Shown here: positions 63,948 through 64,000 of the stretch, one piece after another | Layout: each line of letters begins with the position of its first letter | Numbering within the stretch: position 1 is the stretch's first letter | DNA from: Bin94 sp965213665 | GTDB taxonomy: Bacteria > Gemmatimonadota > Gemmatimonadetes > Longimicrobiales > Gaopeijiaceae | Assembly: GCA_965213665.1 (NCBI GenBank) | Contig: CBDBZW010000003.1 | Location: forward strand, 186,001 to 250,000 | Length of the DNA: 64,000 nucleotides | Direction: 5' to 3' | The notes under the pieces: generated by a model | Database searches by the model: none | What the model saw: the letters and a program-made list of their open reading frames with translations, nothing else | Told to the model about the DNA's origin: nothing | Position numbers and translations under genes: made by a program

Positions 63948-64000
63948 TACCGCTGCGACACCACCGTCGGTCCTTCCCCTTCTTCCAGCGTCTCCAGCAC
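63947..64000 (-). CDS. C-terminal end of an unidentified upstream gene
   Basis: The last 17 codons of a minus-strand frame entering from beyond the window, ending VLETLEEGEGPTVVSQR before a TAG at 63947-63949. The one-base overlap with the VanZ-like start supports it as a real gene in the same operon. Too short to identify. Confidence 0.5.
   Translation of the reverse strand: MLETLEEGEGPTVVSQR

Overview
The window is very GC-rich bacterial chromosome, densely packed, with many genes joined by 4-bp ATGA/GTGA overlaps. The mix of genes points to a Gemmatimonadota-type bacterium: paired DUF1592/DUF1552 secreted proteins, M28 and S9 peptidases, 6-bladed propeller proteins, choice-of-anchor B proteins and ankyrin and plant-type LRR proteins. 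The abundance of eukaryote-like repeats would fit a marine or host-associated lineage. Both statements are inference; there is no rRNA or other direct taxonomic marker here. No tRNA, rRNA, CRISPR array, integrase or insertion sequence was found.

Layout. 0-10 kb: metabolic and housekeeping genes (serine carboxypeptidase, DMT transporter, cobalamin-binding protein, an unrecognised coiled-coil protein with a possible RelE/ParE-like tail, aldo/keto reductase, threonine dehydratase, ThiI, 1-Cys peroxiredoxin). 10-14 kb: two tandem choice-of-anchor B proteins on the minus strand. 14-20 kb: glycerophosphodiesterase, a TilS/hypoxanthine phosphoribosyltransferase open frame, FtsH, and convergent CdaA (c-di-AMP synthase). 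20-22.5 kb: ExbB-ExbD-ExbD-TonB, closed by an 18-bp perfect hairpin. 22.5-28.5 kb: overlapping genes for a YggS-type protein, purine nucleoside phosphorylase, IleS and RluD. 28.6-33.8 kb: secreted peptidases, a DUF3098-like protein and two convergent propeller proteins.

34.3-46.3 kb holds a tandem duplication of a three-gene module: DUF1592 cytochrome-like protein, DUF1552 Tat-type protein, ankyrin protein. Both ankyrin paralogues end in the same NNHxCVSC tail. A third, probably 5'-truncated ankyrin gene and an amidohydrolase follow. 48.6-51.3 kb is an McrBC-type restriction locus: a 22-codon leader frame, an mcrB broken by a frameshift with an apparent modified-base-reader domain inside its GTPase, and an intact mcrC.

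51.4-63.4 kb has two S9 peptidases flanking a 2249-residue lipoprotein. That lipoprotein combines four 260-residue Ig-like/LRR super-repeats, sixteen uninterrupted 24-residue plant-type LRRs and a C-terminal metzincin-like zinc site. It sits between two unusually AT-rich intergenic regions, each with palindromic operator-like sites. A VanZ-like protein and the end of another gene close the window. The most unusual elements are this LRR-metzincin lipoprotein, the duplicated DUF1592/DUF1552/ankyrin module, the embedded-reader McrBC locus and the coiled-coil protein at 4.1-5.9 kb.
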